Assembly (NCBI GenBank): GCA_003094555.1
Contig: NATW01000092.1
Location: 1 to 35,908 of the forward strand
Direction of reading: 5' to 3'
Source: a gamma proteobacterium symbiont of Ctena orbiculata
GTDB lineage: Bacteria; Pseudomonadota; Gammaproteobacteria; Chromatiales; Chromatiaceae
Length of the DNA stretch: 35,908 bases
The translations under genes and the position numbers were made by a program. How positions within the stretch are numbered: the first letter of the stretch is position 1; every line of letters begins with the position of its first letter. Shown here in pieces: positions 6,803 to 17,110 of this stretch. The notes under the pieces were generated by a model. That model was not told where the DNA came from. It searched no databases and saw nothing but the letters and a program-made list of their open reading frames with translations.

Positions 6803-9736
6803 TTAATTTTGCGGCGATTTGGCTTCATTTGCGGCTTGTTTCTCCCTATTTGCCCGATCAACTGCAAAGACAAACCGCGGGCGCAGCCAATTGACCATCA
6901 GCGGCAGTACCAGCAGGGCGATGAAGACATCCATGATCAGGGCCTCGGATATGTAGAGGCTGACCGACCAGAGATTGGCCAGTTCGGTATTCATCAAGGG
7001 GATGAAACTCCCCAGCAACACCAGCATGGAGATGAGTATCGCCGATCCGGTGGTTTCCAGGGTGGACTCGAGGGCAGTGCGCCAATCCTCACCGGAGGCG
7101 CGCATCTCCTCACGCAGGCGGGATACCATATAGACTCCATAGTCCACACCCAATCCCATGGCGATACTCAGGGCCACCTGTACATGGAAGGCAAGATTGG
7201 CGGACCACTCGCCGATAGAGGTCATATAGGCACCCAGGCCATATTGGGTCATCAGGGTGATGAAACAGAGACTGATCAGGATACTGGCGATCATCCAGGA
7301 ACGAAACATGATCAAGGTCATGAGAAACACGGTCAGGGATGTGGCCACCGGGGCGTTCAGCCACTCCTTGAAGGCCACATCCCGGGTCGCCTCGGTAACA
7401 CCCAGAAAGCCACCGATCGCGGCCTTACCAGGTATGGAGTCCCCGGTCACGACGGTGTGTGCCGGCTTTTCAGCCTTGGCAGGGATTTGGATCTCCTCTC
7501 CAGCCTCGACCCCGATACGCAGCAGATCCATGCCCGGATCGTCTGCATGTTGTTGCAGATAGCGCTGAATATCGAGGATTGTCTGGTGGGTCTGTTTGGG
7601 ATCCATGGTGTTGACGAAACCGACTACAATGCCCTCATCCCAACTTCGGGTGTTGACAAAGGCCTCCAGCTCCCCCGCCTCCGCACTGGTGGTCAACATA
7701 CCATTATAGAGCTGCACCGTTTGGTCAGGATCGGGATAACGCCCGGCCTCTCCTGGAAGGCGATAGGCGTAGGCGTTTTGCCGCATGTGCTGCAGGGTCG
7801 GTATGGCGTAGAGATTCATATGCGCCACTGGCGCCTCCCCTTCCGGGGCGTTCAGCAGCATGTTGAGGGTTTTGACGAATTGTACATAGGAAGCGGTAAA
7901 GCCGATATGGGGATGACCGCGCAGCCAATCCTCGAAATCGGAGAGGGCGCTCAACACCTCGGCTCGATTGAAGATACCCTGGGGTGGATCCTCCATACTA
8001 TCGAAACATCGATCGGCTCCCACCACCCGTTCCCCGGTCTCACTCCAGGCGTCCAGACCACAGGGTGGCAGGCTGCCTGCCTTGGAACGAATCACCAGAT
8101 TCGCCGTAATCACCCCCGGCATCATGCTTGACAGGGCCTCCAGATCGGCTATCGCCTTGACCTCACTACTGCCTGTCAATAAGCCACCCAGCAGATAGTG
8201 ATCCTTATAGGCCGCCCGGGGATAGTGGATGCCTTTCTCCACACCGGGCATGATGTCGAACTCATCCTGAATGCGCGCAATCTCCGGATCATCACGACCC
8301 GCCTCCCCGGCTATCAGGGCGGTGAAGCCCCTGTCCAATTCCGCGGCATAGGCAGAGATCAACCAGATCCCGATAACGCTTACCACAGGCAACCACTTGA
8401 GCGGCCCCGTCAGCAGCCGGGTCATCCCCTTGGCCAGTCGCAACTCCCAACCCCGCCCGCTCTCCCGGTCATGCAATTTGGGCGGGAATGTGATCATCAG
8501 CAGCGGAATCAGGGTGGTGGTGGTGAGGATCAGGGTGGACATGCCGAAAATGCCGAAATAGGCATAGGCCTTGTAAAACGAGATATCGATGAAGGAGATG
8601 GCAAAAAAACCGTGCAGATCGGTACCGATGGATAGGGCTGCCGGTACTACAGTAAAACGAATCGCAGTATGCGCCGCCTGAGCATGATCCCCGCTTTTTT
8701 GCAGCTCTTGCATATAGCGCCGGGTGATCTGCATGGAGTGGCCGATACCGATCGCCAGCAGCAGCATGGGGGTCAGGGCCATCATGGTAGTGAGTCTGAA
8801 CTGGGTGTATCCCATCAAGCCAAGGGTAAGGATGATGGTCATGCCGACACCCAGCAGGGGCAGAACCGCACAGCTCCAGTGCCGAAACTCATACCAGAGC
8901 ACGATCAGGATAATCAGCAGCGAGACCCCGAACAGCCACGCCTTGTCCCATAGCTCCTGGACCATGGAAGCGAGAAAGTAGGGCTCTCCTGAAATGGTAA
9001 ATTCGACCCGATCCCCATACCGGGCCTGGTATTCCGCCATCACCCCCTTTGCGGTGTCAATCCATTGCAGATGATTATCCTTCAGCTCATTGCTGAAATC
9101 GCCGATGATGAAGGTCCCCACTGCCCGACAGTTCTCGTGGACATGCCGCACCGAGGCATTGCTTATCTTCCCGTCCGCGCCGATCATCTCGCACTTGTTG
9201 CCCTCGGCATCCTGGTAGTAGACCAGGAGGGGCTCCAGCACCAGGTGCTGTTCCAGGCCCCGACGCAGGTAATCGATCTGCTGCTGCCGCTGGGGTCGAT
9301 CATTGGCAAGACCGTTCACCGGCATCAGACGCCGATAATCGAGACTTCCGGAGTCGGTAATCCCAAGGTTGCGCAACTTGGATGAGGGCAAGCCGACAAA
9401 GTTGACCGGGTTGGCGTACTCCAGCCCACTCACATCCCGATAGAAATCATTCACCATCTCGAGAAACCAGGGTTGATAGATATCCCCCTGCTTGACCTTC
9501 AAACCCCATACCATCAGGTTGCCCATGCCATAGGTAAGGTCGCTATAGAGATTGGTGGCGATATAACGATTCGTGAGGGGCAACAGGGAGTCCGGATCAT
9601 TGCGCAGATTCACCCGGTCGACGAAGAACAGCGCCAGCAGGGTTGAAGCGAACAGCAATATAATCACCGCCCGACGATGCCTGAGCACAAAACGGGCGTA
9701 TGCGTCTGCGTAATCTCTATTCTGTGTCGTCATCAC
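6803..9736 (-). CDS. MMPL/RND-family transporter
   Basis: This 977-residue inner-membrane protein has the two-fold RND plan. A first membrane span (about 23-40) precedes a long periplasmic loop, then a membrane cluster (about 265-455). A second periplasmic loop follows, then a second cluster (about 790-950) with GLGVDYGVYMVSRLREEM. The motif with paired acidic residue and repeated cores is typical of MMPL-type exporters (hopanoid, lipid or hydrophobic-molecule transporters driven by the proton gradient) and not of the HAE1 drug pumps, which need a membrane-fusion partner. The adjacent upstream gene encodes a LolA-like periplasmic protein, 38 bp away on the same strand; such pairs are common and suggest lipid or lipoprotein-type cargo. 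The substrate is unknown. Confidence 0.88.
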   Translation of the reverse strand: MMTTQNRDYADAYARFVLRHRRAVIILLFASTLLALFFVDRVNLRNDPDSLLPLTNRYIATNLYSDLTYGMGNLMVWGLKVKQGDIYQPWFLEMVNDFYRDVSGLEYANPVNFVGLPSSKLRNLGITDSGSLDYRRLMPVNGLANDRPQRQQQIDYLRRGLEQHLVLEPLLVYYQDAEGNKCEMIGADGKISNASVRHVHENCRAVGTFIIGDFSNELKDNHLQWIDTAKGVMAEYQARYGDRVEFTISGEPYFLASMVQELWDKAWLFGVSLLIILIVLWYEFRHWSCAVLPLLGVGMTIILTLGLMGYTQFRLTTMMALTPMLLLAIGIGHSMQITRRYMQELQKSGDHAQAAHTAIRFTVVPAALSIGTDLHGFFAISFIDISFYKAYAYFGIFGMSTLILTTTTLIPLLMITFPPKLHDRESGRGWELRLAKGMTRLLTGPLKWLPVVSVIGIWLISAYAAELDRGFTALIAGEAGRDDPEIARIQDEFDIMPGVEKGIHYPRAAYKDHYLLGGLLTGSSEVKAIADLEALSSMMPGVITANLVIRSKAGSLPPCGLDAWSETGERVVGADRCFDSMEDPPQGIFNRAEVLSALSDFEDWLRGHPHIGFTASYVQFVKTLNMLLNAPEGEAPVAHMNLYAIPTLQHMRQNAYAYRLPGEAGRYPDPDQTVQLYNGMLTTSAEAGELEAFVNTRSWDEGIVVGFVNTMDPKQTHQTILDIQRYLQQHADDPGMDLLRIGVEAGEEIQIPAKAEKPAHTVVTGDSIPGKAAIGGFLGVTEATRDVAFKEWLNAPVATSLTVFLMTLIMFRSWMIASILISLCFITLMTQYGLGAYMTSIGEWSANLAFHVQVALSIAMGLGVDYGVYMVSRLREEMRASGEDWRTALESTLETTGSAILISMLVLLGSFIPLMNTELANLWSVSLYISEALIMDVFIALLVLPLMVNWLRPRFVFAVDRANREKQAANEAKSPQN

Positions 9737-9774
9737 ACATTGCTATAGGGCCAGTTAAGCCACATCCAATGACC

Positions 9775-10740
9775 CTAACGAGCATAATTCTGCAGCGTCT
9801 GTTCAGACCAGAACTCGTCGGCAAGCTCCACATTCAACGAGATCGTACTCCGTGGCACATACACCATACTGTCCTTGCCATCCTGGTGAGAGATGGCGTA
9901 GATATACCTGGGATAGGTAATACGCGGGTCCGGCTGATCGAGGGACTGCCAATCGATATAAACCGTCTTGATCATCTCGCCACCCTTATAGTAGACCGTT
10001 TTATAGAGGGCGTAAGTACGTTTATCGATTTCACTGACATGGTAGTCGTACCACCAGTTTTTGAACTTGGTGGTACTCTTCAGCAGATAGACCGGCTTAC
10101 CGATATGGGCGCATTGCGGGCCGGGCAGATGTCTTGTGTAACGGGTCTTTTCCCAGGGCTGCAACTCCATCGCAGCCAGGCACGCCTCCACCTTGGCCTC
10201 TCCCAGCAGTTCATGAACCTCATCCCCAGGGGTACGCAACACCAACTCACCATAGGTCAGATTGGTGCCGAACCAGACATCTTCATGGGAGGGCTCATTG
10301 ATCCGTCGTATCTTACGCAAGGCAGGTAACCACATGGAGATGACAGCACCCTTGCCGGGATCGGTGTAACGGGTGAACAGCACACCTGTACCCTTGGTCT
10401 TGCCTGAGGTGAGGATCGCCATCTGCAGAGTCTCGATAGCCGGATCTTGCGGCGCATTGTTGACATAGGTATCAAAGGTCTGCACCCCAGGCACCCGGTC
10501 CTGGGTGCGCATCGCCAAGGGTGCTCGATTGACCACCACCGCGACCTCTCTCCCCCGGCGCTTGCTGAGGGCATTATCCACCAGTCCACCATGAGCCGCA
10601 GTATAGACCTGTTGGGCAACCGCATCGGCACTTAACGGTGTTTGTATCAGGCGGCTGACATCTTCTGCCTGGGCAACCGGGACGAGATGACAGACTATTC
10701 CAATGACAGCAATTCGGGTGAGTCTGATTGACATAGTCAT
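9775..10740 (-). CDS. LolA-like outer membrane lipoprotein-sorting family protein
   Basis: This exported protein of about 321 residues has a signal peptide (RLTRIAVIGIVCHLVPVAQA) followed by a soluble domain. It contains DVWFGTNLTYGEL, a WYDY segment and a C-terminal LNVELADEFWSEQTLQNYAR. These match the LolA-like family often annotated as outer membrane lipoprotein-sorting protein (PF17131 type), a beta-baklava fold that binds acyl chains. The frame extends 35 codons further upstream, but those residues are not signal-like, so ATG 10740 (or 10734) is preferred. It lies directly upstream of the RND gene. The likely job is to take a lipid-like cargo from the exporter across the periplasm; this is inference from context. 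Confidence 0.82.
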   Translation of the reverse strand: MTMSIRLTRIAVIGIVCHLVPVAQAEDVSRLIQTPLSADAVAQQVYTAAHGGLVDNALSKRRGREVAVVVNRAPLAMRTQDRVPGVQTFDTYVNNAPQDPAIETLQMAILTSGKTKGTGVLFTRYTDPGKGAVISMWLPALRKIRRINEPSHEDVWFGTNLTYGELVLRTPGDEVHELLGEAKVEACLAAMELQPWEKTRYTRHLPGPQCAHIGKPVYLLKSTTKFKNWWYDYHVSEIDKRTYALYKTVYYKGGEMIKTVYIDWQSLDQPDPRITYPRYIYAISHQDGKDSMVYVPRSTISLNVELADEFWSEQTLQNYAR

Positions 10741-10889
10741 GACTCTGCCACGGATACCCAGACCAAACAAGGAAGTGAAAACCCTTATATTGAACGTCCC
10801 AAAAAAAGTCATCCAACCCCTTCTAGATTTTTCACCGGCCTCCACCTCAGGTACAATCGCCAGCTCAATTAAGAACTCTCGGTAACGGC

Positions 10890-11435
10890 GTGGAAAACTT
10901 CAAAGGCACAACCATACTCTCAGTCCGGCGTAACGGTACAGTGGTCATTGGCGGTGACGGCCAGGTTTCCCTTGGCAATACCGTAATGAAAGGCAATGCC
11001 CGAAAAGTACGACAGCTCTATAAAGGAAAGGTTATCGCCGGTTTTGCCGGGGCGACCGCGGATGCCTTTACCCTGTTCGAGCGCTTCGAGGGCAAACTGG
11101 AAAAGCACCAGGGGCACCTTACCCGGGCAGCCGTGGAGATGGCCAAGGATTGGCGTACCGACCGGGCGCTGCGGCGCCTCGAGGCATTGCTGTGTGTTGC
11201 CGACAACGAGACCTCGCTGATCATCTCCGGCACCGGTGATGTGATCGAGCCGGAACACAATCTGATGGCCATCGGTTCGGGTGGCAGCTTTGCCCAGGCC
11301 GCGGCACGGGCGCTGCTGGACAATACGGAACTCAGTGCCCGTGAAATCGTCGAAAAGGGACTCGGTATCGCTGCCGATATCTGTATCTACACCAACCATA
11401 ATCTCGTACTGGAAGAGCTGGACAGCCAGAGCTAA
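10890..11435 (+). CDS. hslV: ATP-dependent protease peptidase subunit HslV
   Basis: HslV is the proteolytic double-hexamer ring of the HslUV (ClpYQ) cytoplasmic protease. The 181-residue protein begins with a six-residue propeptide and then TTILSVRR, so Thr7 becomes the N-terminal nucleophile after processing. The conserved [20 protein letters not shown] and [17 protein letters not shown] follow. It starts with GTG at 10890 with only a weak ribosome site. hslU follows after 50 bp on the same strand. The 149 bp upstream are shared with the divergent LolA-like gene and probably carry both promoters. Confidence 0.97.
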   Translation: MENFKGTTILSVRRNGTVVIGGDGQVSLGNTVMKGNARKVRQLYKGKVIAGFAGATADAFTLFERFEGKLEKHQGHLTRAAVEMAKDWRTDRALRRLEALLCVADNETSLIISGTGDVIEPEHNLMAIGSGGSFAQAAARALLDNTELSAREIVEKGLGIAADICIYTNHNLVLEELDSQS

Positions 11436-11485
11436 GGCACCTCGCCACAGATTCACAGTCGGACAACAATTTGCGGAAACCATTG

Positions 11486-12823
11486 ATGCCGGAAATAACG
11501 CCTCAACAGATCGTCGCTGAACTGGATAAACACATTATCGGCCAGACAGATGCCAAGCGCGCCGTCGCCATCGCCCTGCGTAACCGCTGGCGCCGCGCCC
11601 AGGTGCCGGAAAGCCTGCGCAACGAGATAACACCGAAGAATATCCTCATGATCGGTCCGACCGGTGTCGGCAAGACCGAGATCGCCCGTCGCCTGGCGAA
11701 ACTGGCCAACGCACCTTTCCTCAAGGTGGAGGCCACCAAATTCACCGAGGTCGGTTATGTGGGTCGAGAGGTCGACTCGATCATCCGCGAACTTACCGAC
11801 TCAGCCGTCAAAATGGTGCGTGAGGGTGAAATGGCCAAGGTTTCCGGTGATGCCAGAGAGGCCGCCGAGGAGAGGATCCTTGACGCCTTGCTTCCCACAC
11901 CCACCTCCACGGGTTGGGGTGACAGCGAATCCAGCGCGGGGGTCTCCGATGCAACCCGTGAAAAATTCCGTGACAAGCTGCGTAGCGGCGGGCTCGATGA
12001 CAAGGAGATCGATATCGAGGTCAACGCCACCCCTGTCGGGGTCGAGATCATGGCGCCCCCCGGTATGGAGGAGATGACCAGCCAGCTGCAAGGCATGTTC
12101 CAGAACCTGGGGACCGGCCGCACCCGTCGACGCAAACTACGCATCAAGGATGCGTTCAAGGTCCTGGGCGATGAAGAAGCGGCCAAACGCATCAATGAGG
12201 AGGATCTCAAACTGCGTGCCCTCGAGATGGTGGAACAGCATGGGATCGTCTTTATCGACGAGCTTGACAAGGTGACCAGTCGCGCCGAAACCAGAGGTGC
12301 CGACGTCTCCCGCGAGGGTGTGCAGCGGGATCTGCTGCCCTTGGTGGAGGGGTGTACCATCTCCACCAAACACGGCATGGTCAAGACTGACCACATCCTG
12401 TTCATTGCATCCGGCGCCTTCCATCTGGCAAAACCTTCCGACCTGATACCCGAACTCCAGGGCCGATTGCCGATTCGGGTGGAGCTGTCCGCACTGACGA
12501 CCGATGATTTCACCCGCATCCTTACCGAGCCCGACGCATCACTGACCGAGCAGTACCAGGCCCTGCTGGAGACGGAGGAGGTTGGTCTGAGCTTTACCGA
12601 GGCAGGTATTCGCCGTATTGCGGAGACCGCCTGGCAGGTAAACGAACGGACAGAAAATATCGGTGCGCGCCGCCTGCATACGGTCATGGAGCGTCTGCTT
12701 GAGAGTGTCTCTTACGAGGCCTCGGAGCATGCCGGTGAAACCATTGTCATTGATGAGAGCTACGTCGACAATCAACTCTCGGAGTTGGCGGCGGACGAAG
12801 ATCTGAGTCAGTACATCCTTTGA
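11486..12823 (+). CDS. hslU: ATP-dependent protease ATPase subunit HslU
   Basis: HslU is the AAA+ unfoldase that feeds substrates into HslV. The 445-residue protein starts [19 protein letters not shown], matching the family N-terminus, so ATG 11486 is preferred over the upstream TTG at 11471. Walker A is GPTGVGKTE (about 57-65) and Walker B is [11 protein letters not shown]. The I-domain lies between them, and sensor-2 lies near [11 protein letters not shown]. The C-terminus, LSQYIL, fits the tail that inserts into HslV to activate it. The length is as usual for the family. Confidence 0.97.
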   Translation: MPEITPQQIVAELDKHIIGQTDAKRAVAIALRNRWRRAQVPESLRNEITPKNILMIGPTGVGKTEIARRLAKLANAPFLKVEATKFTEVGYVGREVDSIIRELTDSAVKMVREGEMAKVSGDAREAAEERILDALLPTPTSTGWGDSESSAGVSDATREKFRDKLRSGGLDDKEIDIEVNATPVGVEIMAPPGMEEMTSQLQGMFQNLGTGRTRRRKLRIKDAFKVLGDEEAAKRINEEDLKLRALEMVEQHGIVFIDELDKVTSRAETRGADVSREGVQRDLLPLVEGCTISTKHGMVKTDHILFIASGAFHLAKPSDLIPELQGRLPIRVELSALTTDDFTRILTEPDASLTEQYQALLETEEVGLSFTEAGIRRIAETAWQVNERTENIGARRLHTVMERLLESVSYEASEHAGETIVIDESYVDNQLSELAADEDLSQYIL

Positions 12824-12833
12824 GGTATGGATG

Positions 12834-12875
12834 CCAGATCACCCTATACCTGCCGGGTATATCGCATTGATCTGG
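12834..12875. other. Nested inverted repeat after hslU
   Basis: Outer arms CCAGATCA (12834-12841) and TGATCTGG (12868-12875) enclose a smaller TATACC/GGTATA repeat. It lies 11 bp after the hslU stop and has no T-run, so it may be an mRNA processing or 3'-end stabilising structure, or a weak terminator. Confidence 0.35.
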
Positions 12876-12925
12876 GGATAGAATGGTTGTTTGTCGTTAA
12901 CAGCCCCCAAGAGTGAGAGGAAACC

Positions 12926-13294
12926 ATGTCACACCCCAATCCGACAGAGATCCATCTGCACAAGCAGTCCCGAGTTTTGGAAATCAGCTTCGACGATGGC
13001 AGTAAATTCAGCTATCCCGCCGAGTATCTCAGGGTGTTCTCCCCCTCGGCGGAGGTACAGGGCCATGGTCCCGGCCAAGAGGTGTTGCAGGTCGGCAAGG
13101 AAGAGGTGAACATTGCCCATATCGATCCTGTGGGAAATTATGCCATCTGCCTGCACTTCGATGATGAACACAACACCGGCATCTACTCCTGGGATACGCT
13201 CTATCAGCTTGGCCTGAACTATGAGCGGAACTGGCAGGACTACCTGCAACGACTGCAGAGTGCCGGTTTTGAGCGCAAGCAGCCATCGGCTTGA
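12926..13294 (+). CDS. DUF971 domain protein
   Basis: This 122-residue protein contains LEISFDDGSKFSYPAEYLRVFSPSAE and later GNYAICLHFDDEHNTGIYSW, the hallmarks of the DUF971 family. That domain also forms the N-terminus of gamma-butyrobetaine hydroxylase and has been linked to iron-sulfur protein handling; a role in this bacterium is not established. A GAGAGG ribosome site precedes the ATG. The position between hslU and ubiE is a conserved gammaproteobacterial arrangement. Confidence 0.9.
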   Translation: MSHPNPTEIHLHKQSRVLEISFDDGSKFSYPAEYLRVFSPSAEVQGHGPGQEVLQVGKEEVNIAHIDPVGNYAICLHFDDEHNTGIYSWDTLYQLGLNYERNWQDYLQRLQSAGFERKQPSA

Positions 13295-13325
13295 ACAACC
13301 GGCTGTGGAAGACAGGTAAAGATTC

Positions 13326-14075
13326 ATGAAGGATGAGAAGACCACACATTTCGGTTATCAGGATGTCCCGGTCAGTGAGAAGGCGAGCAGGGTACGCGAG
13401 GTATTCGACTCGGTGGCCAACAAGTATGACCTGATGAACGACTTGATGTCGTTCGGCATACACCGACTGTGGAAACGTCAAGCCATACAGCTGTCAGGTG
13501 TCCGTCAGGGGCAGAGGGTATTGGACCTGGCCGCCGGCACCGGTGATCTCTCAGCCAGGTTCAGCGGCCTGGTGGGTGATGACGGCCTGGTGGTCTTCTC
13601 TGACATCAACGCCTCGATGTTAATCGTAGGCAGAACGCGTATGGAGGACCAGGGACGGGTCGGCAATATGCGCTATGTACAGGCAGATGCCCAGCATCTG
13701 CCCTTTCCCGACAACCATTTCGATTGTGTTACCATCGGCTTTGGCCTGCGTAACGTTACCGATAAACAGCTGGCATTGAATGCGATTTTCCGCATCCTCA
13801 AACCAAGCGGACGCCTGTTGGTGCTGGAGTTTTCCAAACCCACCAACAAGGCCCTTGAGAAGGTCTACGACCTCTACTCATTCAGCCTGTTACCGAAAAT
13901 CGGCAAACTGGTCACCGATGACGAGGAGAGCTACCGCTACCTGGCTGAATCCATCCGCATGCACCCTGATCAGGAGACACTCAAGGCAATGATGGAACAC
14001 GCCGGTTTCGAGCGCTGTGACTACTTCAATCTGACCGGCGGTGTCGTGGCTATTCATCGAGGCTACAAACTCTAG
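13326..14075 (+). CDS. ubiE: Ubiquinone/menaquinone C-methyltransferase UbiE
   Basis: UbiE is the SAM-dependent C-methyltransferase of ubiquinone (and menaquinone, where present) synthesis. The 249-residue protein shows [20 protein letters not shown] and [18 protein letters not shown] near the N-terminus. SAM motif I is [12 protein letters not shown], and the family motif [10 protein letters not shown] and a C-terminal [12 protein letters not shown] are present. The length fits E. coli UbiE (251). It is followed within 21 bp by ubiJ and then by ubiB, the classical ubiE-ubiJ-ubiB operon. Confidence 0.96.
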   Translation: MKDEKTTHFGYQDVPVSEKASRVREVFDSVANKYDLMNDLMSFGIHRLWKRQAIQLSGVRQGQRVLDLAAGTGDLSARFSGLVGDDGLVVFSDINASMLIVGRTRMEDQGRVGNMRYVQADAQHLPFPDNHFDCVTIGFGLRNVTDKQLALNAIFRILKPSGRLLVLEFSKPTNKALEKVYDLYSFSLLPKIGKLVTDDEESYRYLAESIRMHPDQETLKAMMEHAGFERCDYFNLTGGVVAIHRGYKL

Positions 14076-14096
14076 GTCACAGGAGAATCAGGGGTC

Positions 14097-14726
14097 ATGA
14101 CCATCACTGCTGCACTATCAGCAACCCTCGAGGCATTGTTGAACCAGGCCATTCTCCTCGATCCGGAGACACCCGCTCGACTCAGACCCATGCATGGCAA
14201 GGTGATTCAGCTGGAACTGCTGGGCATGGGCGCCTCCCTCTATCTCATCCCCGATCCCAACGGGATTCAAATTCTGAATGAGTTCGAAGGCCAGGCCGAC
14301 TGTCGTCTACGCGGCACACCCATCGATCTGATGCGTATGCGCGGCACCCGGGAGAGCGCGGATCAACTCTTCAAGGGTGCGGTTGAGATTGAGGGTGATA
14401 CCACCCTCGCGCACCAATTCGGCGCAATTTTAGCTGACCTGGAAATCGACTGGGAGGAGCAGCTTTCCCGGGTCACGGGTGATGTTGCCGCTCACGAAAT
14501 CGGCAATCTCGTTCGGACAGCATTCAATTGGGGACGCTCGGTGAATCGGACCACAGAACAGAATCTGCAGGAGTATCTGCAGGAGGAGCTGCGACTGCTT
14601 CCAGCACGATATGAAATATCCTCCTTCCTGAATGAGGTCGACCGATTGCGCGATGATGCCGAGCGGCTGGAGGCCCGAATCCAGAGGCTCAAACAGCAGT
14701 TGGATATTAAGGGTAAGACCTCGTGA
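14097..14726 (+). CDS. ubiJ: Ubiquinone biosynthesis accessory factor UbiJ
   Basis: UbiJ is a non-catalytic SCP2-domain protein that organises the soluble Ubi complex and binds hydrophobic ubiquinone precursors. The 209-residue protein has an N-terminal SCP2-like domain (about 15-125), including [15 protein letters not shown] and [15 protein letters not shown]. The C-terminal helical/coiled-coil part (about 165-205) is of the kind expected for contact with UbiK, whose gene is also in this window at 34569. The stop overlaps the GTG start of ubiB. Confidence 0.92.
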   Translation: MTITAALSATLEALLNQAILLDPETPARLRPMHGKVIQLELLGMGASLYLIPDPNGIQILNEFEGQADCRLRGTPIDLMRMRGTRESADQLFKGAVEIEGDTTLAHQFGAILADLEIDWEEQLSRVTGDVAAHEIGNLVRTAFNWGRSVNRTTEQNLQEYLQEELRLLPARYEISSFLNEVDRLRDDAERLEARIQRLKQQLDIKGKTS

Positions 14727-16381
14727 TACACCCCTCCCAGGCCATCCGGCTGATACATATCAATCTGGTTCTGCTGCGCCACGGCCTGGATGAGGTGATC
14801 CTCGCGACCCATCTGTTCCGGCCGATTCGATTTCTCATCTACCTTTCACCCTGGTACTGGTTCCGCAAGGATCGCGCCCCTTATCCGGTGCGTATCCGGC
14901 GGGCGCTGGAGGATCTGGGACCTATTTTCGTCAAATTCGGCCAGATCCTCTCCACCCGAAGGGATCTGTTGCCCGATGACCTGGCGAACGAGCTGGCCAA
15001 GCTGCAGGACCGGGTGCCGCCATTCCCGGGAGACAAGGCCCGCGCCATTATCGAGAAGGCCTATGGTCAACCCATCGACAGACTGCTCGAGGCATTCGAT
15101 GAACAACCCCTAGCCTCCGCTTCCATTGCACAGGTGCATACCGCCCAGTTGAAGGATGGAAAAAAAGTGGTGGTCAAAGTACTACGACCGCAGATCGAAA
15201 AGACCATCCGACGGGACGTGGATCTGCTCTATACCATTGCCCGTATGGCTGAAAAGTACTGGAAGGAGGGACGCCGCCTGAGACCCATCGAGGTTGTTCA
15301 AGAGTATGAAAAGACCATCTTTGACGAACTGGACCTGATGCGGGAAGCAGCCAATGCCTCACAATTGAGACGCAACTTTCTCAACAGCGAGGCCCTCTAC
15401 GTGCCGGAAGTATACTGGGACCTTACCCGCCAGAATGTATTGGTGATGGAGCGTATCAGCGGCACCCCAGTGGGTGACATCGAGGCCTTGCGCCAACAGG
15501 GCATCAGCATGAAGTTGCTGGGCGAAAGGGGCGTGGAGATCTTCTTCACCCAGGTCTTCAAGTACAACTTCTTTCATGCCGACATGCACCCCGGGAATAT
15601 CTTTGTTGAAGCCAACGGCCGCTATATCGCCGTCGACTTCGGCATCATGGGGACCCTCACCGAGGAAGACAAGCGCTACCTGGCCGACAACCTGTTGGCA
15701 TTCTTCAATCGTGACTATAAACGGGTGGCTGAACTACATATCCAGTCGGGATGGGTTCCCGAGGAGACCCGGGTCGAGGAGTTTGAATCGGCTATCCGCA
15801 CCGTCAGTGAACCGATCTTCGAGAAACCCCTGAGCGAGATATCCTTTGGCCACTTTCTGCTCAGGCTGTTTCAGACCGCACGGCGTTTTGACATGGAGGT
15901 CCAGCCACAACTGGTGTTGTTACAAAAAACCCTGCTCAACATCGAGGGCCTGGGGAGGCAACTCTATCCCCAGCTCGATCTCTGGACCACCGCGAAACCC
16001 TTTCTGGAACGCTGGATGAGCGAGCAGGTCGGACGCAGGGCCTTCATCGGCAAACTGAAAAAGAACCTGCCTGAAATCGCGGAACACCTGCCCGATCTGC
16101 CCCACAAGCTGCATAAGATTATCGACGATGCCTCATCCGGTCGTCTGGAGATCAAATGGAAATCCGACGAACTCCAGCTGCTGCGTGAACAGCTGCGCCA
16201 TAACCATCGGAATACCGTCACCACGGTTGCGGGTGGTGCCATGTTACTCAGTGGTTCACTGCTGCTGGTATTCGGCAGCGGCGGATTGCTGCCTACCACC
16301 CTGGCTACCGCCCTGGGACTCGGTCTAGGTGCAGGGGGCGGATTTCTGTTATTTAAAAGCTGGTTTGATGCGGCAGGCTGA
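14723..16381 (+). CDS. ubiB: UbiB kinase-like ATPase of ubiquinone biosynthesis
   Basis: UbiB is an atypical ADCK/ABC1 kinase-like protein with ATPase activity, needed for ubiquinone synthesis and thought to help extract lipid intermediates from the membrane. The 552-residue protein has the K-x-G-Q region ([16 protein letters not shown]), the Ala-rich loop ASASIAQVH, the lysine in KVVVKVLRP, catalytic [12 protein letters not shown] and AVDFGIMG. Two hydrophobic C-terminal segments (about 495-545) anchor it in the membrane. It starts with GTG at 14723, overlapping the ubiJ stop (GTGA). No strong terminator follows. Confidence 0.96.
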   Translation: MIHPSQAIRLIHINLVLLRHGLDEVILATHLFRPIRFLIYLSPWYWFRKDRAPYPVRIRRALEDLGPIFVKFGQILSTRRDLLPDDLANELAKLQDRVPPFPGDKARAIIEKAYGQPIDRLLEAFDEQPLASASIAQVHTAQLKDGKKVVVKVLRPQIEKTIRRDVDLLYTIARMAEKYWKEGRRLRPIEVVQEYEKTIFDELDLMREAANASQLRRNFLNSEALYVPEVYWDLTRQNVLVMERISGTPVGDIEALRQQGISMKLLGERGVEIFFTQVFKYNFFHADMHPGNIFVEANGRYIAVDFGIMGTLTEEDKRYLADNLLAFFNRDYKRVAELHIQSGWVPEETRVEEFESAIRTVSEPIFEKPLSEISFGHFLLRLFQTARRFDMEVQPQLVLLQKTLLNIEGLGRQLYPQLDLWTTAKPFLERWMSEQVGRRAFIGKLKKNLPEIAEHLPDLPHKLHKIIDDASSGRLEIKWKSDELQLLREQLRHNHRNTVTTVAGGAMLLSGSLLLVFGSGGLLPTTLATALGLGLGAGGGFLLFKSWFDAAG

Positions 16382-16487
16382 AAATTGAACTTGGCGCTGG
16401 TCCCTGCACCCTTGGCGACAGCTGAAAATTGATCCATCCTTACATATAGAGCAACAAGAATTGGTTTCCAGACCCTAGGAGTCAGCC

Positions 16488-17009
16488 ATGTCATCATCCG
16501 CCCCCCAAGACCCCTTCGATCGTTTGGCCGCAGCCTATGACAAGATGCTGCAAGAAGTGCACGAAGCAGCGGACTCGGCCAAGGAGAGTGCCCTGCCAGG
16601 CCTTAAGGAGTACTTGGCAGACGCCAGGGAGAAACTGATCGAACTGGGGGAGCTCAGCCGCGAGGAGGCGGAGAAGGTATCCGGCTACATCGAACGGGAC
16701 ATGAAAGATGCGGCCAACTACCTGATGGAGACTGGCGAGCAGCTCTCAGCCTGGTGGCGCTTCGATGTGCAACAGGTGGAAAACCGCCTGTTTGAGATGT
16801 TCACCGGTGTCGCCGATCAAACCAAACTTGAGCTGACCAAGTTGGCAGAGCGGGCCAAGCAGTCGTCTCTCTACCATACAGGTGAAGTGACCGGCCCGGG
16901 CACCCTGATCTGTAGCCAATGCAACAAGGAGATGCACTTCAGGAAAACCGGCCACATTCCACCCTGTTCCGGCTGCAAGGGTACAGAGTTTAAGCGCACC
17001 TCGATGTAG
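16488..17009 (+). CDS. Zinc-ribbon protein of the DUF1451 (YbeL-like) family
   Basis: This 173-residue protein has a long helical N-terminal region rich in Glu/Lys (about 1-110) and a C-terminal zinc ribbon. The metal ligands are Cys pairs in LICSQCNKEM and IPPCSGCKG. The stretch LYHTGEVTGPGTLIC matches the H-S/T-G-E-V element of E. coli YbeL (DUF1451). The function is unknown; an interaction or nucleic-acid role is possible but not shown. AGGAG upstream of the ATG is a good ribosome site. The gene stands alone, 106 bp after ubiB. Confidence 0.85.
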   Translation: MSSSAPQDPFDRLAAAYDKMLQEVHEAADSAKESALPGLKEYLADAREKLIELGELSREEAEKVSGYIERDMKDAANYLMETGEQLSAWWRFDVQQVENRLFEMFTGVADQTKLELTKLAERAKQSSLYHTGEVTGPGTLICSQCNKEMHFRKTGHIPPCSGCKGTEFKRTSM

Positions 17010-17110
17010 TGGCAGTCTCTCTTACAAGCCACTGATCATGTATCGGGATCCCTTCTGGCCTGTATTAAGTGATCATATCACCCTATGGCGGACAGGCTCT
17101 GACAGGACGA

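Noticed and set aside
6758-8131. Long plus-strand open frame (457 codons)
   Set aside because: It is the antisense shadow of the RND transporter gene; its composition (many His, Gln, Gly) is not protein-like and the minus-strand frame has clear RND features.
10741-10889. Possible heat-shock (sigma-32) promoter before hslV
   Set aside because: GTGAAAA and TCCCA are present, but spacing and sequence do not fit the consensus well enough to call.
17010-17110. Possible terminator between the zinc-ribbon gene and the DUF4124 gene
   Set aside because: AGTGGC/GCCACT arms have a long loop and no T-run.
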